Shown here one piece after another: positions 34,401-45,600 of a stretch of 64,000 bases of DNA (its first letter is position 1; every line of letters starts with the position of its first letter). The stretch covers positions 62,001 to 126,000 of the forward strand of contig JACGZH010000006.1 of the NCBI GenBank assembly GCA_014706385.1, given 5' to 3'. The position numbers and the translations under genes are program-made. The stretch is from Phaffia rhodozyma (lineage: Eukaryota > Basidiomycota > Tremellomycetes > Cystofilobasidiales > Mrakiaceae). Under the pieces are notes generated by a model. That model had not been told where the DNA came from, ran no database searches, and saw nothing but the letters and a program-made list of their open reading frames with translations.

Positions 34401-35928
34401 AGACTGTCCCGTTGCCGTCGCCGCAGCCGCCGTCAATGGTGCAACCTTTGAAAGCCCATGCCCCTGTGACAGCAACGGCGACGAAGGCAGCACCTTCAGC
34501 GACTATGACGACGGCAGCCACAGGGCTGCCAACCGTTCCGGCACCGAAAAAGAAGAAGTGGGGTGGTCTGGCGTCCGTGTTTGGAGGAAACAACGATTCG
34601 AAGCACGAACATGGGCTCTCGTCTGTTGGTGAGGAACCAGCTACAGGTCCGGGTGTGGGTCCTTCTGGATTCGCACCGTCACCCTCTGTCCCACTAAAAC
34701 GAACCCAATCGATCTCGAACGTGACGGATGCCTCGATCAGCAGCGGGGATATAACTCTTGATCCAAAGACCGCACAGAAGGAAGCGAAACGACAGGCAAA
34801 ACAGTATGAGCTCGCGAAACGAGAGGCGGCGTCTGCTGCTGCCAGAGAACGTGCTCGGGCAGTCATGCAAAAGAGAGACCGATTGGTCGAACAGGAGGTT
34901 TCTCACAAGCATGCTGTCAAGGCTGGGGTAATTGAGAAAGGAGAGAAGCACTCGGAGGGTACTGGGTATGGACAATCACCGTCGGTGTATGGCGCTCATC
35001 CACCGGCCGGACCTTCAGCGCCGGCGCATCTAACACACGCAAACTCATTCCCACAATCAAGTTCGAACCATTCTCGATCTCTCTCTCATCTTCAGCCCGG
35101 AGTGTCGTCGAAAGATTTGCTGAGCCGACATAAATCTCGTCGTCGGGATGGAGATGATGATCATTCGACGTCATCTCTTGGTTTAGGAAAAGGCCCATCA
35201 TCCTTCCAGTCACCTTCAGTGCTCACCTTTCAGTCGATTGATTCTGATCCAGGACCAGCCCGGCCACCAAGAGAATACCCTTCATCACTCGCTTCCGGCT
35301 ATAGCAACGGTTATGGGCATGGCTATGGTACTGACGCCTACTCAGTTTCCTCACAAGGCTCGACATCGTCCCCACAATTATACTCGTTACCGCACATGTC
35401 GGATTCTGTTGAGAGTGAACTCGTCAAGAATTTCAAACATCGAAACCGACTTGGTTATTCGTCCGTCCAGTCACTTGCATCGTCTTCGTCAAGAGGGTCG
35501 TTCGATCCTTATGGAAGGTACTCGGGCGCGGGGGCGGGTACGGGCGCGATAGATGCGTTATCGGGAAGTAGTCTACAGTTGCCTAGTATATCGAGCAGTA
35601 ATTTATCCGAAAGGGAATACATCAATCCGATGTTCCAGGTAGTGAGTCGTTTCCCCGCCTCCATATTCTTGGGAAAGTAAGACATGAACAAAAAAGAGAC
35701 TGATGGTAGTCCATGTGAAATCTTGATCCTTGTTTTATTATCAATTAGGGAGGTCCGACTGCCGACCCATCTCATTCTCATTCTCACCCTCATTCGCCCC
35801 ATTCCAATTCTCATTCATCTGGTCGCCAGTTCAACACGACAGCTTTACCTTCGTTTTCTCACATCGCCTCGTTTGCTGATAATCACCACCATCAGGGAAC
35901 ACCGTCGCCACCACCGCCATCCAGCTAG
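31499..35928 (+). CDS. CRK1: Crk1/Ime2/RCK-type protein kinase
   Basis: Serine/threonine kinase of the CDK/MAPK-related RCK group; Ustilago Crk1 and yeast Ime2 control morphogenesis and meiosis. The ATG at 31499 ([12 protein letters not shown]) starts a His/Pro/Ser-rich leader; the in-frame GTG at 31448 is not a start. The kinase domain spans about 32170-33440. It has [10 protein letters not shown] (Gly loop), VAVKRMK (ATP Lys), HRDMKPEN (catalytic loop), DFGLARE, a TEY activation motif in [14 protein letters not shown], and [12 protein letters not shown] roughly 30-residue insert sits between the Gly loop and the Lys. A very long Ser/Pro/Gln-rich tail follows, including [14 protein letters not shown] and a charged helix (34760-34880). 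After an intron at about 35639-35749 the last exon is a His/Ser-repeat segment ending SPPPPSS at 35928. The total is over 1,200 residues. Confidence 0.9.
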
Positions 35929-36616
35929 TTGATGTATCCATTAGAAAAGATCTACGGCGATTGGTGTATACATTTAATACCATTTTGTTCTTCCCTCTTT
36001 CTGTTCTTCATGTACGTTTTTAAACTTGCCTTCTTTGTGCTGAAAAAGGGGATTTATTCTTCCATCACTGTTTTAACCTTCCGTTCATCCTGCATCACTT
36101 GTTCCATGTTTGTCTTCTTTTCGTCCTTCCTCAAGTGGCCTATGGTAGCGCACTTCTTTTGCATCACATATTTTCTTAATACTACACTCAACATAGCACC
36201 TTTGCTCTTGACACTGCTTGTTCTTTTCTCGCCCATTGTTTCTCATTTGCCCCACCTTCTTCATATGATGACCTCATGGGCGGACATGAATATCTTACTC
36301 TTATTTGACCGACCGGTCTCATCCGTTCCTTTACCTGTCTTACTTTGTTCTGTCTACCTATCTACTTCTGTAAGAAAACTATCCGTATGCGGATGTATGA
36401 TGATCGTCAGGCATGAATAGACGAACCGATTGATAGCTTGCGAGTGTTAGGGTTGTTGTGTGAACGCGTCGAAGGGCATGTGCTCTCGGTTTGCGCGCCG
36501 GAAAGATCTCTCGATCAACAAATCTCCAACCACCTCACTTTTCCTTGCTCTCGTCCTTCCCATCAATTCATTACCCTTTTCCGTCTTGATCTTTACGTAT
36601 CATTTATTCAAAAACC
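35929..36616. other. Intergenic region
   Basis: About 690 bp lies between the kinase and the Chz1-like gene, both on the + strand. It is T-rich (3' region of the kinase and promoter of the next gene). An open frame across about 35929-36420 has no ATG that gives a credible protein, and I do not accept it. Confidence 0.45.
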
Positions 36617-37457
36617 ATGTCTGAGGAAATCAAGTGCGTATTCTCATTCTCATCTCACTTTCGGCGATGTTATAGTAAAGGGAGTATGAGAAGATCCCTT
36701 CTAGTTCATGCCAATATGGCCAGGCACGAAACAACTTGATCAAAAGAAAACCCTAACTTGTTCTCCCATTCGTCCGCTCTCTTGCTTTTTCTTCTGATAC
36801 ATTGTGGCATCTGACAGAAACGCTACTACTCTCCCTACCTCTGATGTCGGAGAGACTCCTGCTCTGGATAACGCCACTGATAGTGTTAGAGGTAAAGGCA
36901 AAGCTGCAGAGGTACGGGCGGAATCTCTCTTTGCTGATACCTGTCAGAACTTGGGTTCATATATGCGTCAAGAATGTATCGATCTGATGGTCTGACATAA
37001 AGAAAACTTCTGGTTCTGATACCCGTGACTTTCGTTTGCCTTTTCGTTGTTTTTGTTCGTCATGGATGAATGTTTTGGACGATAATCGAATGTAGGTTCC
37101 CGTAGAGGAGGACGATGATGAGGATGATGATGAGGATGATGACGAGGAGATGGATGATGAGGATGATGAAGATGAGGAGGTATTTATCGTTTCTTTTGCC
37201 CTCCAAACAAGGCTGGGGTTTCCTCGTCCTTGTTCACCTTACTCATGCCCCTCGGACTCGATGCGTATCTTGTATCTTCACAGGACTTTTCCGAGATTGA
37301 CCCTTCAGCAATTATTACTTCATCCCGACGATCGACCCGATCAACTGTGGACTATGCCTCCGCCGAGGCTGCCAAGAAGGCCGGTTTGTCCGAGGGGATT
37401 GAAGAGGAGGAGGAGGACGATGGAGCTGAGGCCGACCAGACGTTTGATGAGGAGTAG
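36617..37457 (+). CDS. CHZ1: Chz1-like histone chaperone
   Basis: Small, very acidic nuclear protein that in yeast escorts H2A.Z-H2B dimers. The short first exon (36617 to about 36633) encodes MSEEIK. A second exon (from about 36830) gives a neutral segment with DSVRGKGKAAE. A third (37095 to about 37178) is almost pure Asp/Glu, from GAT/GAG triplet runs. The last exon (from about 37284) carries DFSEIDPSAIITSSRRSTR and VDYASAEAAKKAGL, then an acidic tail, ending 37457. The acidic block followed by 'EIDPSxII..RRxTR..xDY' is the CHZ motif as I recall it. A 36-nt stretch (about 36911-36946, GTACGG to CTGTCAG) has intron-like ends, but is shorter than other introns here, so it may be coding. Confidence 0.72.
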
Positions 37458-38105
37458 ACAAGCTCTACTCGTCTTGGTTTATTGGTGGAACCTCTCTCTT
37501 CTTTCTTTGATCTCTTTGTTTTCTCTCTATTCTCTCTTGAGACTTTTCTCTTTGGTCTTCGTTCATATGGCAGTTTCACTCGGATGCAGAATGTTTCTGT
37601 TCTCTGACGACCAAACAGACTGCTCTTGTATATGTATGAAATGGGTCGTAGCTGAATGATCCTTGCTTCTATGGACGCTGTCTTGGAATGGGCCATTCTG
37701 TCTTTGCTTGCGGCACTGAGCAAGGCCGAATGCGAGATGTCCCTCGTTCATGGGATTGTCCAAGACAGGATGGAGACATATACTTGAAAAGAAAAAAAAG
37801 AAACACAGACAAGGCAAACACACATATATCTATCCGGAATTTATCGATCGTTAAGTTTCCATTCTCCTATCGAGAAATCTTGGCCAAGTTCAAGGTTGTC
37901 GCCATCGCTCTGGATCTAGAGGAAGGGCTCTAGGTATACTTTTTCCTGATCGAATCCTCCCACCATGTCCTCATCTCTTCTGTCGTGTTGACTTTGCGTA
38001 TCGAGGGGGACGAAAGCATTTCTAGCGTTCTCGTGCCCTTTCGAATCTATAAGGTTTATTCATTTTCAACGTAAGGTTCAAAAGAAAAAAAGAAGAAGAG
38101 AAGAA
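37458..38105. other. Convergent intergenic region
   Basis: About 650 bp lies between the Chz1-like and SDHAF1-like gene ends, and should contain both 3' untranslated regions. No additional gene was recognised on either strand. Confidence 0.45.
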
Positions 38106-38665
38106 TCAGCATGACGTCTGGAGAGAGCTCGTTGATCTGATCGATCGATCGGTCGTCCGTCGACAATTCGGAAAGAACTTGACAACATCAGCAAGACAAA
38201 AGTGTGTCTTTCTGATACGTCGACAGTCCAGGGTGGAGGTGAAGGAAACAAAAGACGTACTTGATGCTCGATAGCAGCCACGTCTCGTGTGGTCAACGCC
38301 GGATGACGAAAGCTCCATCTAGAGAGTAAAAGGAACTGAGGTTGGGCTTCGATCGGTTTTGATTTGCTAATCTTGATCGCTCTGCATGAAGGTGGAGTTT
38401 AAGACATGAGCGAATGAATGGAAAGAAGTACATAGTCTGATCTGGATAGACATTGGAACCGAGCTAAAACTGAATGTAGAACGGACGGATGAAAAAAGAC
38501 GGAAGAGGGGATGAAGGAGGGAATGAGAAAGCGAACGAACTTTTTGAACAGATTGAGGACTTCTCGCTGCAATCCGGAACGCATAGCCTTCCGAGCTGGC
38601 TTCGCAGCAGAGGTCACAGCTGATACTGTCGACATTGCCGCTTTTGTTGTTATTGTAGGTGTCAT
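38106..38665 (-). CDS. LYR-type succinate dehydrogenase assembly factor (SDHAF1/Sdh6-like)
   Basis: Probable mitochondrial matrix factor that helps insert iron-sulfur clusters into the SdhB subunit. The ATG at 38665 starts an acid-free, Lys/Ala/Ser-rich N-terminus (TKAAMSTVSAVTSAAKPARK), then SGLQREVLNLFKKAIKISKS, KPIEAQPQF and, across spliced exons, HPALTTRDVAAIEHQ. This matches 'LQ(K/R)xVLxLYRxxIR...KPxE...RxDxxxIEH' of the Sdh6/SDHAF1 family. The usual Leu-Tyr-Arg is Leu-Phe-Lys here. The exon after IEHQ is uncertain. I favour the reading FFPNCRR to a stop at 38106-38108, which lacks the usual LxRxGxK pattern. Confidence 0.62.
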
Positions 38666-38981
38666 GATTGGCCGTGCACAGAGAAGAGTTTGGTTGAAAC
38701 TTGAGAGTTGCGAGTTGAATGTGTAAGTGTCATGGAGTTATATACCGAGGCCATAAATTCATAGAAGACGGGTGAAGCCGATGGGGCCGATGATTCCATC
38801 GGCCGTGAGTTAGCGAAACATTTCGTTTTGAAAATACTAACACATCTCATACACAATTCTACTACCGAAAAGGACAGAAGATAACAAATCCCAACTACAG
38901 AGTATTGAATGAATAGCTGTGATGCCGAAGGAATAATCCGAAGAAGAAGTAATGCAGAAGAAGGGGTGCTTAAAGAAAGAC
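38666..38981. other. Short intergenic region
   Basis: About 315 bp upstream of the SDHAF1-like gene and downstream of the copper transporter gene. It contains the promoter of the former and the 3' untranslated region of the latter. No exon or RNA is recognised. Confidence 0.4.
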
Positions 38982-40052
38982 CTAATGACAGGCAAGACTT
39001 GAAGAGGAAAGTGCTGGGTTTAAGACGGAGCTGGGGTATTTGTTAGATCAAGTCAGCACGCAATACGAGCAAGAAATATATAGAGCAAGATCGGATTGAC
39101 TTACAGGGGTTCCATGTCCTGGTTATAAACGTAGTGTCCGACTCCGGCTCCCACAACGGTGGCCAGGATGAGATATCCCTGTATGAATCAGTTGAAAATA
39201 CCGATCAGTATCGATAGGAACAGAACAGTCAAACGAACGGCGCTCACATTGTATGTCATGAAGACTAGCATGAGGAAGAACGAAATAAAAACAGATAGAG
39301 CATATCCTGTGGCACGAACCAACCGGGCTGTCGGAGGTATACCCACACTGGAGATCATTCAAACCAAAAGCAAGTCGATTCAATCGGACCATCGACCAGG
39401 AAGAGAACTGGCTAAGGCAAACAAGAAGCTTTGTAGAGATGTCGAACTTACACGTATCCGATAGGATAAGTGGGCGAGTCTTGAGTAGGCGAGCTCATTC
39501 CAGATGAGGTTCGACTTGGAGAAGTTCTTGCCGGAAATAAGGAAGCTGCCACCCGACGATCGTAGAGAGCGAGCTTATGCTTCGTCCATTCGTAGCCCAA
39601 AGCGATTAGAATGATAGCCAGGCTACCGATAGGAATACATTCTCAGGGTACAGTCGAAACTACTGCGAGTCTATGGATGAGAAGAACAAAAGATTCTTAC
39701 CAAGACATGACCATTCCAAGCCAGTTCGAGATATGCCACGATCTAAAGACGACGCAAGTATCTGATAAGACCAAGGTGAGAGATCAGACAAATGAACAAT
39801 CAATTCGGGAATACATGCTTTCCTGGGAAGCATACCTTCTACTTGCCAGTTGAATAGCATGTGCATCTGCGTACGTTGTCAATTCATAAATTTCCAGAAA
39901 GAACGCCAGATTTGAGAATAGAAGATCAAACTGTGAGTTCAATCAGTTCTGTCGAAAGACAGCAAGTATGAATTCAAGGAAAGTCCAATACAAACAGTAC
40001 ATTTCTGAGCCATCGAGGGCATATTGTGACCCGAGTGATCTCCGTGATCCAT
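38982..40052 (-). CDS. CTR: Ctr-family high-affinity copper transporter
   Basis: Homotrimeric plasma- or vacuolar-membrane copper(I) transporter. The ATG at 40052 gives MDHGDHSGHNMPSMAQKCT, a short Met/His-rich copper-binding N-terminus. Spliced exons then read MHMLFNWQVE, DTCVVFRSWHISNWLGMV, LAIILIALGYEW (TM1), KHKLALYDRRVAA, ARLVRATGYALSVFISFF and MLVFM (the MxxxM copper motif of TM2), then TYNGYLILATVVGAGVG (TM3 with GxxxG). These are diagnostic of Ctr proteins. The gene is intron-rich, with introns inside nearly every segment. After MEPL there is a 74-nt intron (39031-39104) whose GTAAGT donor overlaps an in-frame TAA. Splicing adds 15 residues ending ACH with a stop at 38982; retention stops at 39101. 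It is divergent from the Shb17-like gene. Confidence 0.92.
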
Positions 40053-40339
40053 GATAGAGTGTAGTATCGAGCCGAATAAGATTGAACGAGGAAGATGGAT
40101 GTGCCGTAGTGATTGTTGATGAGAAAGGTAAGCTTACGAGCTTTAAGCCGTGAGAGATGACTGTACAATTGCAGAAGGCATTAGAGAATATTCGTCGAAT
40201 CACTACAACGGCCCATACGAAAAGAGAGCGAGATTTATTAGAAAAAGAGTGGAGATTTTCTCCTTCCTAACCTTCTCGTCTGTCATCTTGTCTCTTTGCT
40301 TCCTTCATCTACCTCAACCATCGAACACATATATTAACC

Positions 40340-42387
40340 ATGGCTCCTCGAATGCCTAGAGTGTACCTTATCCGTACGTTGGTTCGATATTTCTATGTCT
40401 ATCTGCTGATACTTAACAATCAATGCTTGCAAGGAGAGCTGATCCCATCCATTTCATCTCGACTTTGGCTCAATTCTTTCTGGCATCCTCGGGCATATAT
40501 CTCTCTCTCGCCTATCAATCTCTCTCTGATACTCCTTGAGTCATATAGGTCACGGTAAGAGATTTATCCTAACTGTTGTCTCTGAGGGAATGTAAAAATT
40601 ATCGTGTTGAAACTCGAGTGTTTTACTTTGACGTATTCAACAGGTGAGACGGAATGGTCAATCAACGGTCGACACGTGAGCCTTCCTGATTCTTAGGATA
40701 CGCAACCATCTCCTCAAAATAGAAAGCTCTTGCCTGACTCCTGCTTACTCGATGTTTTCACATATGAACCACAACGACACAGACCGGAGTCTCTGATATA
40801 CCTCTAACTCAGAACGGAGAGACCGTCATGAAGAACAATGCTCCTCTTATCACCGGACCTGGGAGTCAGTCTCTATCTACTTGATCGCAACTATATGTAT
40901 AGATGGTATAATCGTGCTGACTTCTTTTTTCATCAACCCCATTGCGTTCAATTCATTCTTCTCTTTTATCGCAACAATAGAATTGATTGATCCGAAGACA
41001 TTGACACACGTAATCGTCAGTCCTAGAGTCCGAGGTCTGTATATTCTTTATTCCTTTCTGGCAAGCGTCTTGGCCATAGATGCCTACGGCTGTCTTTAGC
41101 CCTTCAGAATATGAAACTGACACTGGACCTGCATTAAACGCTAAATTCATAGCTCAAAAGACGGCCGAGTTGCTCTTCGAACACTGCAAGAATGAGTTCG
41201 ACATCAAACATTGGGAGACTTCGGTGCGCGCGAGTCTTCATCTTGTACCATTTCACTTCTGCGCGCAAGCTTACATCCATGCATCTTGAATCCTTGTTTA
41301 ATTCACAGGAAGAGGTTGGAGAATGGAAGTACGTCAATTTTTTTCGAAGAGGATACTGAATCGAAAGAATCGTCCATTTCCTCATACCCTAAATCTGATG
41401 ACAGGTACGGAGCTTTCGAGGGACTGCACACTCATGAGATCCAGAAGATTCGACCAGGATGGAAGATCTGGCGAGATGGGTATGTTCCGAGTTCATTTCT
41501 TTCCGGGTTCTCTGAACCAAGTCGAGCTTGTTTGTCGTGTAACCCTGTTTTCCAATATGCGCAGGTGCCCCTCGGACGACAAGCACGCTGGGGAGACTGC
41601 CGAGGAGATGCAAGATAGAGTGGACAGGGTGATTGAAAAGATTAGAAACATCCATCGGGAGGCTGAGGACAGAGGGTGCCAGGGGAAGAGTGAGTTGTCC
41701 CAGAAGGAGCGACGGTCGTTGGCTGAAAGGTACGTGTTTGCTATTTTTTTCTGGATTTTACTCTGGTCATCGCTCTTCATGGTCAATACAAAGATATCTA
41801 CCATGCCACAAGATGGGGAGAAGTAACCAAGCTCAGATTTTCTGTTTCTTTCTGAGATAGCGCGGATATCTGCATCGTCTCTCACGGCCACTTTAGTCGA
41901 GTCTTTATCGCGTATGTGTTCTTCTTTGTGGCTTTCAAACATGCAAGTACCCAAGAAACAAATTAACCTTCCGATCATGTTACAATAATTCTCTCCGCTT
42001 TTTTTTTTGTTTGATACTGGGGCTCAATGCGTATAGTCGGTGGTGTGGATTCCCTTTGGCAGCTGGAACCAATTTCTCGACTGACCCCGGAGGACTTACT
42101 CTGCTCGGATACCAGCACGGAGTATGCTCTCTTTTCATTCCTTTATCCTCATTATTGCTGCTGCCAATATGATAAAAGAACTGATGATTTTTGCTTGGTT
42201 GACATGAACGACTCGACGTCTCGTTCGCAGACTCTCGATGAACCTAGTAAGCAATTCTCACCCTGACGATCACGCATCTCTATCGTAACATGTTTGTCTG
42301 ACATATACCACCTCTTGTATCCTGATTCTTTCCCTTTGCCTCCCGACAGGCGTTTTGGGTGTCAACTGGTTTACTGAGCCAAAGTAA
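40340..42387 (+). CDS. SHB17: Shb17-type sedoheptulose-1,7-bisphosphatase (phosphoglycerate mutase family)
   Basis: RHG-superfamily sugar phosphatase; yeast Shb17 hydrolyses sedoheptulose-1,7-bisphosphate, feeding riboneogenesis. The ATG at 40340 begins MAPRMPRVYLI. The RHG motif is completed by a 6-nt exon (40549-40554) and then GETEWSINGRH (exon from 40644). Further exons give TGVSDIPLTQNGE, DPKTLTHVIVSPRVRAQKTAELL, EEVGEWKYGAFEGLHTHEI, PGWKIWRDGCPSDD, ETAEEMQDRVDRVI, ADICIVSHGHFSRVF with the second catalytic His, RWCGFPLAAGTNF, DPGGLTLLGYQHGTLDEP and NWFTEPK with the stop at 42385-42387. GxTxWS, TGxTDxPL, WNIWRDGC-like and HxxxDEP segments fit Shb17 better than other phosphoglycerate mutase relatives. 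More than ten small exons are present. Confidence 0.88.
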
Positions 42388-42624
42388 AACTATGAGCAGA
42401 TCTTCGCCCTGCTATGGCTCGCTCGTTCGCTATTTTCAACATGTATCTCTAACGCCACCGCAGCTTCCTTGTTTGTGATATAAATGGCGGGGATCTTTAT
42501 GGCTAGACGCGAGTCTATAACAATCCGGATTCAAGGAGAAGCGCGTATCGGAAGTTATAATGGGACAAATATATTATTTTAAAAGTTTCGATCACAAGCT
42601 ACCAAAGTTTGAGATATCAGATGT

Positions 42625-45600
42625 CTAATTCATCCAATGTGCCGGGGAATTCGAGCTTTGTATCTGTTGAGAGACCAACGGTTGGTTCAGTTGATTGAGC
42701 GTTCTTGGTGGAGGATTATACAACTGATGTGGTGGCGGTGGAGGCAATGGATAATGATACTGAGGCTGATGCATAGAATGCAGGCTAGAGCTATATGGAG
42801 CAGGGTCAAGAGAATCTTGACTGTATGAAGATTGGTCGCCGACCGAAGTGGAGTGTAGAATGGTTTGTAAGTGATGTTTTTGGTGATGTTGATCTGCTGT
42901 TTGCGGCGACTCCAAAGGTTGGACTTGGGGTTGAGACTGAGTCTGAGTTGGAGCCAAGGCTGGAGCCGATGGTTGGGCCGGCCGATTGGGTTCTGAGGGG
43001 TAGAGATCAGAGATGAAACAGGGATCATCTCCTGATGGGAAGAGGCTCATCGTTCGGTCCACAGAACCATCTTCGCCTTCCATGTTCGAACTGAAGAAGT
43101 CCGGGTATACACCAAGGAAAGAACCTGCTGGCCCTCCACCTCGGCCTAGGTCCGGCGTTGATCCATGATACATGCTGCCTGTCGAACCTGGAGAGAATAT
43201 TGGAGGGGTGAAAGCAGGATTGGATGTTGTGCTTAAGGCGGCAGATGCTATGTGTCGAGATTTCTGTCCCGTATCAGATGACGAAGAATTGAGTATTTGA
43301 TCAGAGAGGGACTGGTGGAAGGAAGGCTGATCGGAAGATTCAGCAGACTCGGCAGTCAGGCCTTTCAGATGAGAGGAGCGAAGAGGCGCATTCAAGTGGG
43401 AGGAAGTTCTGGATAGATCGGACGAGTTAAGGGAGGCGGCAAGCTTATGAGAGGGGGCAGATGTGCTCGTACGTTTACCATCTGATCTCATAGGCTGCAG
43501 GTTGGAGGAACTATCTATCCGAGGAGCTCTCAACACAGTGATGGCATCTCTGTTTGATAGAATAGTAGATGCGGAGCAAGTTTACATCATTAGGAGTGAA
43601 TTTCTGTGCTTTGTTATATATTGTGGGGTTTGCCGACAAAAAGGAAGCAATTAGAAAGAAAGCAATTGAAAAAAACGCACCTAGCTCGTCCAACTCCAAA
43701 GTACACCTTCTCGCCTTCTGCGAGTGAAAACAAACACTGGTCGACACCTTTCATTGTAAGGTCCGCATCAGTCAAGCCAAGCGGTTGAGCCGTCCAATAT
43801 CCGATGAGAAGAATCAGCGCGGTAGTCTGTTGAAACAAGAATCATCTCATAATTAAAGAATGAATTGAGTCTTCACATTACTGACCGTCCTCTTTTTAGG
43901 GGTCCAAGATGCGACACAGAATTTAGATAAAACAAACTCACGTAGGCAGCATTGAACACATTGGGGTAAGGAGCACGGATCTTCTGGTAATAGCTATCGA
44001 TAATGTCCGCAGCAGCACTAGCAGCTGCTATGCAAGCCACGAACGATGGGACTGATGTTGATACTGGCGCTCTTGGAGATGGGAGGAATGGTCGGTGTAT
44101 ATATGTCTAATGGACAAGAGAGATGAGCTCGACAAAGAGAACCATATTATCAGACTAAAAAAACTGGAGGAGAACTTACAAGGACCATATTGAAATTCAG
44201 ATGGAGGTCGACAGATTGTTGGTAAAATATCGAGTCCGGTTGGTCTGGATTCCATTTCAAACTAATTTTCAACAGAAGACACCCATTGTTAGACTTTTGC
44301 CTTGCTATCATGCGCATGGTTCAAATACGGCTTACTGATCAGGTACCGAGAGCAACCATTCGTGTGCTTGCTCGTCCAGCTCTGCGGCAACATCCACAGG
44401 GGTCTTTGATTGCTGACTGACTGGTTTGATGTTGTACTGGGAGAACAGTAATACAGATAGCAAAATCGGTTGGTATCTGATCATCTAGAAGAGATAGGCG
44501 AAGGTGGCAGGGAGAGAGATGGCATCAACGTACTAGCTGAGTCAAGGCTACAGACAAGATTTTATGAAGTTTAATATTCATCACGAATGACGATACCAAA
44601 GAAGGCAGATTGGCTGGCTGAGTGAAAGCAGTTAACGGGTCACCCGTCTGCCAATAATCGTCATCGCATTCCGCTGGCAAACCGACGTCGAAACTGTTCG
44701 TGATAGATTCGCATCAAAAGTGGATAAAACGCAGAGATCTCGTCAATATATCGAAACAATGGATCTATCGAGGGCAAGAAACATTCCGATTCTTACTCTT
44801 GATCTAGAGCTATTGGCCGTCCTAAAAAAGCCGAAAACTCCCGTTCAAGTAGGTATAGACTGTGAAAGCGTGAGGCGGCGCTACTCTGCGTCAGAACCAA
44901 GAACTGGTTGACGGAGATAGAAGGGTCAGATGAACGAACCACCAGAATCCTCGCTTGAACTGCTCGTTCTCTACTGGATCTGACGACCTCTTGACTCCTC
45001 TTCGATGAACTCCTATATCCTGGGCATATCTTAATCCCTCACCTACTAATAACCAACACGCGCCTGGCTGAGATGAATGCCTGAATATCAAAGTTGTTGA
45101 GGAAAGGTAAGGAGATGGCAACCCTAAGCTTCGATAAATGTATGCAATTTTTGACAAACCGAACGAATTGAACAAGCAGCTGAAAAAAAAATCACGAGAA
45201 ATATGCATATGAGAAGATAAAAACTAGTAGAGTGTAATCGTTGTATTATGAACTCAGATTGCAGGGGTATCCTTACCACGGACACCTGAAGATCCCAAAG
45301 TTCGGTGGGTGCCAGTCGATGCCTAATCATCCGTCCGAACGCATGGTCTGCTCGTGATCGATTTAGTAAGCACCAACCACATTCGTCGAAGTAAAACATA
45401 ATAAGTCTTTGTGACTCACAGTAAGTCCAACCAGCAGAATCGATTCCATAATGGCCTTCTCCATCCTCCTTTGGGAAAAGGACTCTAGAGTCGTTGCATT
45501 GATAAGATCCAATGGCGAAAACGAGCAGACAGATCCTGGCGAAACCGGGGTCAGTGTTGTATAGTTGAGAAGCGTATTGTCTGTCAAGTCCCACCATCAT

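Noticed and set aside
37095..37178. Simple GAT/GAG triplet repeat as a microsatellite.
   Set aside because: It is in frame and encodes the acidic block expected of a Chz1-type chaperone, so it is coding rather than an independent repeat.
24359..42387. Two histidine-phosphatase genes (24.4-25.7 kb and 40.3-42.4 kb) as a recent tandem duplication.
   Set aside because: They belong to different branches (TFC7-like and Shb17-like), share only short active-site motifs, have different intron positions and lie 15 kb apart.
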